Origin: Conoideocrella luteorostrata
Lineage: Eukaryota > Ascomycota > Sordariomycetes > Hypocreales > Clavicipitaceae
Assembly (NCBI GenBank): GCA_032433595.1
Contig: JASWJB010000044.1
Coordinates: 1 to 64,000 of the forward strand
Reading direction: 5' to 3'
Length of the DNA: 64,000 nt
Every line of letters begins with the position of its first letter. Position 1 is the first letter of the stretch. The notes beneath the pieces are model-generated. The model had not been told where the DNA came from and did not search any database. It saw only the letters and a list, made by a program, of their open reading frames with translations. Positions 36,604 through 47,846 of this stretch are shown here, piece by piece. The translations under genes and the position numbers were made by a program.

Positions 36604-37869
36604 TTGGGTAAGATCACTGTAAGGGTGAGGCAAGAGAGCAAAGGAGAAGAGAATTGAGAGAAAAAGAGAAGGAGGATAAAGACTTGAGATGCACTTGGGA
36701 ACTTTGGTGGAACTTGATGCTTGCGATACCTGAAGCTAGTCCTGCAGAGTCTCAATGGATACTGCTATCTGGGTTGGTGCCCAGGTACAAGGCACTCTGC
36801 AAGGCGTAGTCCAAATGTTGAAGTTAATGTTTTACTGTTGCTTGACCGGATAAGATTCTGAATTTATCTGTCCAAGAAGTAAATTCATCAAGTTTGCTTC
36901 GTTGTTTGAGTAACAACGGGCCGGACAGATAACGCAGAAGCAGTCGAGAGGCTTCGAGTAAACTGTTCAAGCGGACCGCTCCGGGGATTTAAGACATTTT
37001 CGGCTCTACGGGCTAGCGAAGGCCATGGAAGACGAATTATCGAAAGACCGTCTGATCGACCCTGTTTGATGAACTCCCCGATCGTGTGCCTCATGTGGTG
37101 TGGCGCTGACGGGGCCGAGTCTGCATGACCTAGTTCCCGGCCATATGGCCGACTGCTCTTCCGTACATATGCATCGCGGTGATGACGGGGTGCAGTTCAT
37201 GCCTTTGCATTGCATTATGTAGCTGTATTTAATTACTGTAATGTTTAACAATTAAGTCTGCCAATTTTTTTTTTGGAACTCACGGCGCCGGAAGGAACGG
37301 TTTACCGGTCAAACGCCAACATCAACCTCGTTCTTTACACCAACATTCGGACCTGGTGACAAGGGAGTGGCCGGTAGAACGGGTACGCCTGGGAAATTTG
37401 TATCCATCAAAGCTTACTGTCAAGTTTTTCTATGGGGCATACGTCTCGTGGAATTGAATGGCATCCGGAAATGTTGGATTTTCTGAATAGCAATAGTTAT
37501 GGATTCAGCAGACGGGGCGGTGCTTCCTGGCTTCTTGGCTTCCTGGTCCTCAATCGTGGAGACTCGTCGCCGCTAAACGACGGAGCCATTGATGCCATGG
37601 ACAGATGCCTATGTATTATGCATATTTTCGTGGACATAGGGCCGGAGGTCTTGAGCTCACGGTGAATCTGGCAAGCAAAGGAAAATCGAGAAGACGAGGC
37701 GTCCGGAAATGAAGCTGCATCTTAATCCAGATTGACTGTGAGATGATAGAATAATTGATGCTAACTCCAATCATATCATAGATCCATTGCGCATTTCAAC
37801 GGCCTTGCCATCATTTTTAGGTTGGTGTATCATTTTCCTACCGAGACAGATATGCGCAGCACATGGTAT
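36604..37869. other. Intergenic spacer
   Basis: This 1.27-kb spacer lies upstream of the RING gene and downstream of the acetyltransferase gene. It shows no supportable gene; open frames are short and without domain content. Confidence 0.6.
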
Positions 37870-38436
37870 CTAAGCCTTATTTGCCTTGCCCTTCTTGCCC
37901 ATCATAACGGCGCCTTTACTCATGTCCACCGTATCCAAAATCTGCATCCCCAGCCGTGACTCATACGACCTCGCACTCTTCGGCATCGACGTCCGCAGCA
38001 TGAACCATCGTAAATGGGGCAATGGATCAATCAGCTCATCCAAACAGTCGATGAGCCAGCCACCTAGACCAAGTCCCTGACACTCAGGCAGAACAAACAG
38101 ATCTGTTAAATACGCAAATGTGACATTATCAGTGACGAGGCGTGCAAATCCCACTTGTTCCAGCTTCCATGGCTTTGTAAGTGCGCCCGGCACATTGCTC
38201 ATCGCTGCAACGTGAATGTCGGATTTGGATGGGTCCGCAGACGCATTCTTGTAGAGCCCGAAACAAAATGAACTTTCGATCATGCGTTGGAGTACATCCT
38301 CGGGATAGGCTGATGTCCAGTACATGAAGTCTTGGTCAAATACGGCATTTATCCTGGAGAGTGATAAGAGGCTCTTGTCTGTCGATATGAGGTAGCCTTC
38401 TCTAGTCCAATTGCGGGGTTCGGCTGGCAATGACAT
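37870..38436 (-). CDS. GNAT family N-acetyltransferase
   Basis: A single exon encodes 188 residues. The fold of the GNAT family is indicated by the N-terminal strand-helix region, VGFARLVTDNVTFAYLTDLFV as the central beta strands, and the acetyl-CoA pyrophosphate loop Q-G-L-G-L-G-G (residues 120-126, the Q/R-x-x-G-x-G/A pattern), then HLRWFMLRT and YESRLGMQ near the end. Close fungal relatives are annotated only as acetyltransferases, so the substrate (small molecule or protein N-terminus) is unknown. An in-frame ATG 60 bases upstream (38496) could add 20 residues; I prefer 38436 because MSLPAEPRNW begins the conserved part. Confidence 0.88.
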   Translation of the reverse strand: MSLPAEPRNWTREGYLISTDKSLLSLSRINAVFDQDFMYWTSAYPEDVLQRMIESSFCFGLYKNASADPSKSDIHVAAMSNVPGALTKPWKLEQVGFARLVTDNVTFAYLTDLFVLPECQGLGLGGWLIDCLDELIDPLPHLRWFMLRTSMPKSARSYESRLGMQILDTVDMSKGAVMMGKKGKANKA

Positions 38437-39540
38437 GGTGGCAATTAGTTTTGTTGAAATGTGCCAGAAACCTTGAACTGCAGGGCTGCCAATCACCTAT
38501 GTTGACTATGATGGTGACTAAATGAAAATGAGTCGTAATTTCTGCAAGTTGTAAATAGATAGGAGACATTGGCGATGTCGGAGCAATGACTACAATGAAC
38601 ACAACCGTAGGAGGTTAGCGCCTCGTCTTATTAGGGCGCGGCGGACGGGCCTTGGCACATTAGGTATTTGATCGTAACGGCTACATCTTTGAACTAGTGC
38701 CCACAAGTGCTTGCCACAAGCCTCTTCCTGTTAGATTAGGAATATCATGATCCGTTAGTCTCGCTAGAGCATGAATGTAGAGTTACAGAGATCATTCGAG
38801 GCTAGATTAAATTTACGATTAGTATTGCGCGGGGGTGTATTTAAGTTAGGTTTTGGACGCCTGTTCAACTAGTAGGCGGCAAGAAAGGGTAGTTGTGGCG
38901 CTAGATCACGTAACCGCGCTCACTGTTATTTAGTTTATTCTTCGGCGTAAAAAGAGAATCGGAGCTTGAATTTGATTATGTAGATCTGAGGATGTTGTAG
39001 TTTTTTAGGGCACTAGCAGCGCGTTTTGATGAACCGGGCCGAAGCCGCTAATCAGGAAATGAAATGAACCATGGCTCCGCCGACATGGAGCGCTTTTCCG
39101 TGAATGACATGCCGCTCAACGACGGCCTCGAAATGTAATGATAGTCAACACTCTTGGTTCGATTGCCCTATTTTCCCAACCTGGGTCTTACTGTTAGCAG
39201 GTCACTTTGGCTTGGCTTTAATTCAGTAAGAACTGCCCTGACCTCGGGATGCGATGCAAATGTCATGATACTGATGGCTGTGGAATGGTGTTGCCTGTGC
39301 CCCAAAGTGAGGCCACTCCGCGTCCGCAGCAGCAGCACGACATAGCCTGTACAAACAGAGAGTGCACAATTGTGACAACGCGGCACGTGTGGACGCCAAA
39401 AATGCCCCCGCAAGCCCCAATCCAATCGGTAATCGGATTCAGCCCAGTGCTGACCACACACATGCAACATCGAACCTGAAGTACGTTTCGAACATTTTGC
39501 TACTGCCTCCCGATGACCCGACCGAGCAACGACATCGACC
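38437..39540. other. Intergenic spacer at start of accessory region
   Basis: This 1.1-kb spacer is A+T-rich between about 38640 and 39010, with repeated TTAGGTTTAG and AGATTA-like words that would fit an old repeat. No gene is supported. Confidence 0.5.
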
Positions 39541-42500
39541 ATGACGAGCAAAGCCAACGAGTCTGCTCTGGTCACCACACTGGAGAACTTCAAAAAGACC
39601 ATGGGTAGGCGAGAAGTGGCGGAATACGAGACAACTACTTTGCGGACTCTCGAAACGTCCATCAGAGATATACAGGCCGAACAGCACTCGAAACGGTGCT
39701 TACAGGACATGAACAGACTGAAACAATACATGGAGGCGATGAAGCAATTTATGGAAGTAGCAAAAGCTTTGTGTAATCGTGATGATATCATGGCCTTTAT
39801 ATGGGTAGGTTGGTGTCAGCATTCAATCCGGTGACTTTAGCGCTTATACAATCCCCAGGGCCCAACCAAGCGCTTGTTGCAAGTACGATGTCTTTCAACC
39901 ACTTCATCGAGGCGATTTTTGACGATTTTGAGTAGATATCTAGCACGGTTGCCAAGCCCTTCGGTCAACTTCTTGATGCGTACGAGCGCATGGGAGAGAA
40001 CATGCCTCTACTTGGTCAATATATAGATCATCTTGGGCCCTCGTCTCACATGATACACATTATAAAGTTGATATATGAGGACATACTCAAGTTTCACCAG
40101 CTTGCTCTTCAGTACTTCCAGCAACCTAGTCAGTATCACCTTCATCAGTTCAAGTTTTTTGGATGACGTTTGCTAAAGGCTGGCTCAGAGTGGGAGCAGC
40201 TTTTCGAAACGACGTGGGGGATACACAAGTCCCGCCTTCACGACATCACTTCCAGCATAGCTCGTCATCGAAGTTTGATTGAGAGTAAGGCAAGCATGCC
40301 TCAGATTCAGGAGTCAAATATTCTCCAGCAACGAGAACACCATCAACGCGAGGAAGAGTTAGATACAGAGCGCCTGGGCCGACTTCAAGCAGTAAACAAA
40401 TGGCTGAAGCCTACAGATGTGGAAACTGACCAAGTTTGTTATTCGAGAATCAGATCAGAGTGTCCCGGCAGCGGTAGGTGGCTCTTGAAGAAGACGTCCT
40501 TCCAAGAGTGGTTTGACCCGCGGTACCCTGTAATCCCCCCGTTACTCTGGCTTAATGGGATACCTGGTGCTGGTGACTACCCAGAATCCAACTGATCATC
40601 ACCTGACACACAGCCCTAACTTTGAGACAGGCAAGACAGTCCTGGCATCGCTTGTCATAGAGGAGGCACAAAAGCTCCCAAATGCGCCAACAGTGTTATT
40701 TTTCTATTGCAGGTATGACAACCCCGAAAAAGACAATTTTGGTGCGCTTGCTCGAAGTCTGCTCGCACAGCTCCTCAAACACGACCAGGGCCTGCTGCCC
40801 TATTTCTACGAAAAGTGCTGCAGTAACGGCGAGGCGCTGCTCACTTCGCAAACGTTGATCGAAGACCTTCTCAGACTTGCATTTGCACATTGCAAATGTG
40901 CTTACATCATTATCGACGGCTTGGATGAATGCTCAAGAGACGCGCGGAAGGACATCTCGAAATGGCTGAGGAATCTTGTCGAAAATCTTCCGGCCTGTAG
41001 CCCTGACCGACTACGCTGTCTCTTCATCAGCCAAGATGACGGCATAGCGCGCAAAGACTTTTTGGACCTAACGAGCATCAAGCTCGATGCCGAGGATACC
41101 ACAAAAGACATAGAAGTGTACAGCCGAATTGAGGCAGATAAAGTCAAAGAGAAATTCCAACTTTCAGATGAAAGAACAAGTGCTATTGCTGCGACGGTGA
41201 CCAACTCTGGCGGAGGTATACTTTTGGCGTTCCCCTTTCTATTGACGATAGTCACTAAATAATGCGACCAGGCATGTTCTTGTTTGTGAAACTTGTGTGG
41301 TCAAACTTGCTAGGGCAGACGTCAGTCAGTAGCCTCGAAGAAGAACTTGAGGATCACAATTTCCCGAAGGGAATCGATGATGCGTTAGTATGATAGAACT
41401 TCGACCTTGTTCACGTAATTGACATAACGACAGGTATCGACGGATCATGCACAGATTAAAGGTGCAAGCATCTTCTAACGTATTTCAGGAGATTTTGATG
41501 CTCTTTGGATGGCTGGTGTGTGCAAAGAGATCGCTTAAATGGCGCGAGATACAATGCTTGAAGTCAATCGATCCGGACGAGCTAGCGATTAATGACAGCC
41601 GAAGATTTGTGGTGGCGCCGAAAGAGTTATGCGGGTCTCTGGTCGAAGTTCGATCGGATCAAACCCTCGAGCTGGTTCACCAGACAGTGAAATTGTAAGT
41701 CGTTCATGTATATCGGGGCTGGTTCGAAAGTTGGAGCCCGCCATTAACAGAATGAGGCTTCAGCTTCCTGATTGAAGACAATCACATTGATCCGGTAGCT
41801 GGAGAGCTCAAGTTGGCATGCCTATGTATCGACTATCTCAATCAGCCCGCCTTCATATCTCCTCCGGATCGGGCTCGAGTGCTGAAGGGAGATTATGTAT
41901 TCATGGACTATGCCGTTTTATACTGGGTTCGCCACCTGGAGTTGGGAACTATGCGCGATTGCGCTCCTGGACATCTGATGGACCAACTCGCTGAATCTCT
42001 AAGTGTTTTCATCCAACACCATTGGGCTTTTCCGTCCATTACCTTGCCCGTACCGAACCGATGCAGCAACAGACTCCAGTTCTTCAAATCTCGGCCATTC
42101 TACAAGAAACTTGAGCAAACCGTTGTTTCCACCAAAAAGCAGCTAAACTTCTATGGGGAGATGAGAAAGGAAGAGGTCGCTCTGAATCTTCCAGAAATCG
42201 TCCGCGATGTACGTGCCATAATGGAACGAATGATGTCAGAAATTGAGCCGCTCGATCGAAACAGGATCCGTGAGAAATACGGCAACGACCTTTTCAAATG
42301 CTCAAGATTTAGTTGTGACTATTTTACAATAGGGTTGTCCTCGGCCGAGGAACAAAAGAAACACAAAGATAGACACGATCGGCCATTTCGATGTACAGAT
42401 GAAGCATGCCCGGGTTTCACATTAGGATACGTATCGGCTCGGGAACTGCATAGGCACATCAATGAGACGCACACCCAGAGCGTCACCCAAGACCAAGATT

Positions 42501-42994
42501 TCCCGACTGATGGAGATATACAGCATAGTATGGAGAAACGGCCTTTGCAAGCCCAAGCGGAGACGGAATTTGCAGAGCCCTCGGAATCAGAAACAGGAAA
42601 CGAGCCGGTAGTAGTGCTACGAAGAAAACGACCGCGACAGACGTCATTCACATGCGAGCACTGTGGTACTGTCTTCAACAAGCGATCCAACTGGCGGTCT
42701 CATCTCTTGACGCACGAAAGTGAGCCCCAGCACAAATGCGATACATGCGGGAAATCGTTCGTCAGAAGGAGTGACCATAGACGCCATATGGATGGACACA
42801 GATTTGGAAAGCCGTATACTTGCCGTGGTATTTTACAGAACGGGAATACATGGGGCTGCGGCAGGTCATTTGCGCGTTCAGATACATTGGAAAATCACTA
42901 CAAGTCCAAACGGGGCAAGAAATGTCTCCAGGAACGGGATCAGAAGGTATTGGAAGTAGAACAAATACCCCCTATGCCGGAGGCAGGGAGTTGA
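39541..42994 (+). CDS. DUF7708-NACHT-C2H2 zinc finger protein (NLR/STAND-like)
   Basis: Eight exons join in phase: 39541-39804, 39859-39882, 39936-40128, 40189-40572, 40631-41215, 41272-41383, 41434-41694 and 41764-42994, giving 1017 residues. Residues 1-260 match the fungal STAND N-terminal region now called DUF7708 (DDIMAFIWGPTKRLLQ, LLDAYERMGENMPLL, YEDILKFHQ, WEQLFETTW). The NACHT NTPase follows, with Walker A GIPGAGKT near 283-290 and Walker B YIIIDGLDEC near 380-389, then a winged-helix-like region (FLFVKLVW, ILMLFGWLVCAKRSLKW). The C-terminus has no repeats; instead it carries zinc fingers: a degenerate pair near 785-830, C2H2 fingers near 904 (CEHCGTVFNKRSNWRSHLLTH) and 928 (CDTCGKSFVRRSDHRRHMDGH), and a last divergent one near 957. 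Exon 2 is only 24 nt. Such proteins resemble fungal incompatibility and non-self sensors; DNA or RNA binding by the fingers is inferred. Confidence 0.9.
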
Positions 42995-43407
42995 AGTGAT
43001 GTAAGAAATGATCCCTGGATACACCAAAACGGACACCATGATCCCATCCCACAGACTCATTTTAGGAATATTATAAAAGTGATTGGAGCTGTTCGGTGGA
43101 GCTTGAGCACAGTTAAGAGCAAGTAATCGTGGGCTTTCGAGTATTAGAAGCAATGATAACATGACGTTCGAAGTCACTTAAGCGGTATCGGTTGTTGAAA
43201 CTAATTACGATTCTGGGCATGTGCAGAGCGAGAGAGGGGCCATAACAGCGAAGTAGAAGGTACGAAGTGAGGAGTCGATGCACCATAGCGTTTATATGGA
43301 CGTACCACCTTCGGCACTGCGATCAGCACTTGCCTAATCAAGTAAAGGCAATCAAGACGCTACATTACAAGTTTGCATTATAACAAAGTTCGCAATTAGT
43401 CATTGAC
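42995..43407. other. Convergent spacer
   Basis: This 413-bp spacer lies between the stop codons of the NACHT protein gene and the membrane protein gene. No gene is seen. Confidence 0.6.
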
Positions 43408-44811
43408 TTACACGTCCTGGCGACGTTGTCCGAACTCCTTCTTCAGTACTTCTGCAGCAGCCACGGCAGCATCAGCAGCCTTCTCGATCCATTTTAAATC
43501 GCGAGAATTGAATGAACCCTGCAGCTCGTGCCCGTCGAGGAGCGCGAGCCAAGCATCTCGTCGAGGGTGCGGGACCAAAATACTGTCCATCCATCGCGAC
43601 GTTGTGGTTTTGCTGAATATTTGAACCGCGCCGATCATAGCTTGTCTTCCGCTGAACTCAAAGCTTCGGACGGCGGCGTCGACACCCTCGCTATTCAACC
43701 AATAACCGGCCAAAGACTGGCCGTGAAAGGTCAAGTGCAGACTCCTGTGAAGGGCCATCAAGACTACCAAGCAGACGCCATCCCATGCCTTCTGAGCTGC
43801 CACGAACGTCATGGCGGCAAGTTGAAGGTAGTCAGCGAGCCGAAGCCAAGTACTGATGAGATGGGATGAATTTTTTTGCGAAACGATAAACATGGGCTTA
43901 TTTAGCAGTGTATCGACGATGCCGCGGTCTCCAATGTAAAGGTGCCATTCAGTTGCATTTTCATGAGACGCGACAAGCATACAGGCATCACGGGTCTCGT
44001 TGCTGTTCAAATAACCGGATGGTCTCCCGACAGTAACGCTCCTTGCAGCAATTTCTGACACGACAGCACAAACGATGATTGTTGCTGTTCCGTAGGTGCC
44101 AAAGGCGCAGAGAAAAACGGCTACACCGGTGAGAAGCACAGTGCAAACTAGGCGGTATAGCCTGGACATCCGGATCTCATGGACTTTATGCCTCAACGAT
44201 TGTTTTTGACGTCTCCTATAGAATTGATACACGCATAGATTCTGGTATCGTCGCATGCTAGGGTTCTGGAGGCGAGCCGCAGCTGATAACTCGCCTGGTT
44301 TGCCCTGGTTAGAAGCTGTTGACACACTACTGGAACCGTTTTTCTGTCCTAGGATGATTTTAGGTGTCACTTCTGACATTGGTTGCGGTTGAGGTATAGA
44401 TTCTGGAATTCTTTTGACGGGTCCCCCATGCCTCCTCATGAGTTGATTCGATATGGCAATGCTGGCGGCACCGTTGGCACAGGGGAAGACGCTGCCCCAT
44501 TGAACGTCCCAGACTGTCCGACTCGATCCGCCTTTGGTGCTCGCAAAGTCCAAGTACTTAGTTCCCCTTCTCAAAAGTCTTGCAAGTCCAGAGAGAGAGC
44601 CAAGAGGCGGGAATAAACCCACGGACAGACTGCCGATGAGAGCGATCTCGCCTGTTGTGACGAAGTCGTCGCGATGACTGGCCAAGTGACAAATGAGAGG
44701 AAGAATCGCAGCCCATTCTGCGATGATGTTGGGAAGGGATGGACATGGAAGGAGTGTAACAATCCCTAAAGAACCCAGTCTCGCTCCTGTCGCTGATAGA
44801 TGTTCGGACAT
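43408..44811 (-). CDS. Conserved fungal integral membrane protein of unknown function
   Basis: A single exon encodes 467 residues. It has hydrophobic segments near residues 35-75 (EWAAILPLICHLASH, IALIGSLSVGLFPPLGSL), two clear helices near 222-262 (LYRLVCTVLLTGVAVFLCAF, TATIIVCAVVSEIAA) and others near 340-375 (YLQLAAMTFVAAQKAWDGVC). Other marks are STKGGSSRTVWDVQWGSVF and CMLVASHENATEWHLYIGDRG. Similar proteins occur in filamentous ascomycetes, as far as I recall, without known function. The gene is convergent with the NACHT protein gene, 413 bp away. A membrane-acting partner of that receptor is conceivable but only by position. Start codon choice follows the first ATG with an in-frame stop upstream. 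Confidence 0.82.
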   Translation of the reverse strand: MSEHLSATGARLGSLGIVTLLPCPSLPNIIAEWAAILPLICHLASHRDDFVTTGEIALIGSLSVGLFPPLGSLSGLARLLRRGTKYLDFASTKGGSSRTVWDVQWGSVFPCANGAASIAISNQLMRRHGGPVKRIPESIPQPQPMSEVTPKIILGQKNGSSSVSTASNQGKPGELSAAARLQNPSMRRYQNLCVYQFYRRRQKQSLRHKVHEIRMSRLYRLVCTVLLTGVAVFLCAFGTYGTATIIVCAVVSEIAARSVTVGRPSGYLNSNETRDACMLVASHENATEWHLYIGDRGIVDTLLNKPMFIVSQKNSSHLISTWLRLADYLQLAAMTFVAAQKAWDGVCLVVLMALHRSLHLTFHGQSLAGYWLNSEGVDAAVRSFEFSGRQAMIGAVQIFSKTTTSRWMDSILVPHPRRDAWLALLDGHELQGSFNSRDLKWIEKAADAAVAAAEVLKKEFGQRRQDV

Positions 44812-47800
44812 GGGATTGGTAGATGAATAATATTCTTGTTAAAGTAGGGATGAAACGTAGCAGGAGGGCCTGATTTGATCATGTATCTTTCCAAAGCCTC
44901 TGATTGACATTGCCTAGTTTCTGATGTTGTGTGAAGGTTTCATTTAAGTCCCAGTGCTCAGCTCACCAAGTTGATGAATGGGAAATTATCGTCGGGTGCC
45001 AGTGCCCGATTGTCTGAACAGCAGGCGATGTGAGGCATTTACGAGGAGGGCTTGCAACTCCTCAGGCGCGGGGACAGATATGTGACTGCATCATCCGACA
45101 CAGCCTCTTCATAGCCTGCCCATCGTGCATATTGCTCGCCCTGCCAATATTCCATGATACAATAATTGATCTCTGTTCTTTCATTGGTCTCTGCCACTGG
45201 TGTTCACGTGCCCTACGCCACACTGAGACTGCCTCGATATTCCTTCATGTCATCATTGTTGAGACGTCAAGATAGAAACTCTACAGCACAGCTTGAGTCT
45301 CTGCGTGCGCTCAAAATGAGAGAGGATATTTTCCCTTTGTTACTCTTGACTGACAGTGGGAAGGACAAGGGTGTCGGGCATGTGCTGTTTAGCACGATAA
45401 TAAGCGAAACTAGCCTTTGCTGGATATGTTGGATTACACGTGTGTGTGAGGATCGGATGTGTGGACACACGGGCAGTGAGAGAAAGGGTACGTGGCCTCT
45501 GGGCCTAAGGCAGGAATTCAGGACAGGCGTGCCTCAGCTTGTAGGGGTATTTGTAGGGGGGTTTGGACGTCAGACGAGGAATTCTTCCTCCATCATCACT
45601 GTAACACAGCTCTTCCCATCAATGGAAATCAATTTGAACCTCTCCTATTTATTCCAACAGGATATGAGAGTGAGGACCACCGCCATTCTATTAGATTAGG
45701 CGCTGGCGTGGCGGCGTGAAAGGCATCGTTGCGCCAGTCAGAATTGTTAGTGGTAAGGACAATTTTGCGGCTCAACCTCGGCCATTTTTGCACCGTCGCG
45801 GGAATAATAAATTTAAAAAAATGGGAGAGGTCAGCTACTTACCGTCCAATTGGTTGCTATTTGGAGCAAGCACAGATCACGAATCGCGATGTGGACCAAT
45901 GAGGACCTCAGGGAGATGATGGGTACCTCTAGTTATGTGAGAATCTGACTGTGGTACTCCGTAGAAGTCACTGCAATAACCCTCCTACAAGAGATACATT
46001 GCAGGCGCACTGCGTAGACTAGTGATATCAGCTCGAGCCGCATCCGGAGGCCTGCTTTGTACCTAACTTCGTGAGTGTATATGAGCACGTGTCTGACAGA
46101 TTAATAGAGACATCGGGGCTATATCCACGCACTCCGCCTCTGACCTAGACGTCTCGATTAATTTTGTCGACACCTTGATGAGAAACTTAATGTAATATTT
46201 TTCTGGCATGTTGTTGAGCGTGACTGGAGGTATTACTATCGCATTTGACGCGGGGCCAGTGACCCTCGTGAGGCCTCTCGGCATCCAAAGGGATAGGCAA
46301 GGGCTATTATGCGGGGTTGGTGGAATTTCCGGGACTATTCTACCCCTGTTGGTCACAAAATCGGGCAAGACAGCATCGAGTGCGTAAAATAAATTTGCAG
46401 CCCAATCTAACCCAAAACATGTTTTAAGCCCAGCGTACGGAGGACGGAGTACACCACCGGCTATTAATGGTGGGGAAGTACTCCGTACCTTTTATGATTC
46501 TAACCTCATCGTCAGCTTCGCAACGCGTACGGCACTGCACACCAATAGCAGCACGTGTGCAACACAACACTAGTTTTCAAGAGCCTCATTTCTTGTCGCC
46601 ATGTGCCTGGCGGTGCCCCAGTCTAGAGAAAAGGCAGCGACACGGCAGCTATCTACGTGTTCGATAGGAGAAACATGACAAGCACTCGGGGCTTCTCTCC
46701 CTGCCATGGGTGGTGGGGTTCTCAGATTACGGCTCAGCAAATATGTAGAGCCTCACAGTTCTCCATAGAGCGGGTAAAAAAAAAATATGGGAGAGGGCAG
46801 GCTATATTCGTTCGGATTGGTCGGAGTGTAGAAACCTGGGTCAATCTTTTTAGCGGTTCCATGTTGAACTCCACTCCTTGCATGTAGACATCTGCGGCGC
46901 GGCGGAACGGCTCTGCTAGTACGGAGTACCCTGTCGTACCGTTGCGAGTTACAAAATTGGGCCGGCAAGCAGGCAACCAACTTCCATCTCCGTTGCTTGC
47001 TGGTAACGGAGCGGAGTTTTCGGGCCGGCCCAGAATCTGCTCCCGCCTTCGTGCACGCACACAACGAGATAGCAAACGGGTTGCCAGGAATACACGGCGC
47101 GACTTGCGGATATCCGGCTAATTAAAACGTAATATTGAGAAGTACTTAGTCTACCACGTATTTTACGCTGTAATTTTAGTTCCAGCATGTTTTCTTTTTT
47201 CTTTTTTTCTTTTAAGCAAGTCGCTGTATTGCAACAGATGCGACCGCAAGAGGTCTGCCGCTGGGGCTATTGACGATTGAGGGCATTCTAGCCCACGGGC
47301 GCAAGAACACTTCGAGCTCTCGTATCGGCGTAACGAATGACCCCGCATGCTAAGCATCTTGACATTTTCTACTTGTTGACATATGCCCTGAAAGCCTAGC
47401 AAAATTCGTCGCTGTCTCGAAATAGCTGCCTAGAGCCTGCAGAGGTGGCGTAGGTTGCACACACAACGCACCGATCAATACCGGTTTTCGTAGGCTGCGC
47501 GGGTCACTAGAAGTCCCCAAGGGCAAAAATGGGGGGAATGGGTCCGCGATACATTTGACCAGATCTTTTGGAATCTTCAGTATGCCGTATCTGCGCCTTT
47601 CTGTCAAGAGTAGATTGACGCATGGAACTGTATTCTTCTGTGGAGAAAATGCCGATAACGTTGCCATTGTCTATATGCAACTGAACCGCGCTGAGTAGTA
47701 GACTTCCCAGCGAAACGTACAGTATCATCACAAGACCAGTTACTGTACCATGAATTGGGAAAATGATACTAACTAGGTCGTACAAGACGAAAGTATGAGG

Positions 47801-47846
47801 CATAACTTTTGTTCTCATGTGTACTGGTGGTTGTGGGGAAAAGTAA
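44812..47846. other. Gene-free 3-kb stretch
   Basis: No gene is supported here. A plus-strand open frame of 177 codons (45166-45699) lacks any recognisable motif, coding bias or homologue that I know. Perfect TACTCCGTA copies lie at 45955, 46479 and 46920. A short pyrimidine/purine run at 47191-47215 is low-complexity. Confidence 0.5.

Noticed and set aside
39168..39791. 207-codon minus-strand frame overlapping the start of the NLR-like gene
   Set aside because: It is the shadow of exon 1 of the DUF7708 region plus the upstream spacer and has no recognisable features.
45166..45699. 177-codon plus-strand open frame in the gene-free region
   Set aside because: No motif, no signal peptide, no recognisable relative and no splice logic; it may be chance. 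Transcript data would decide.
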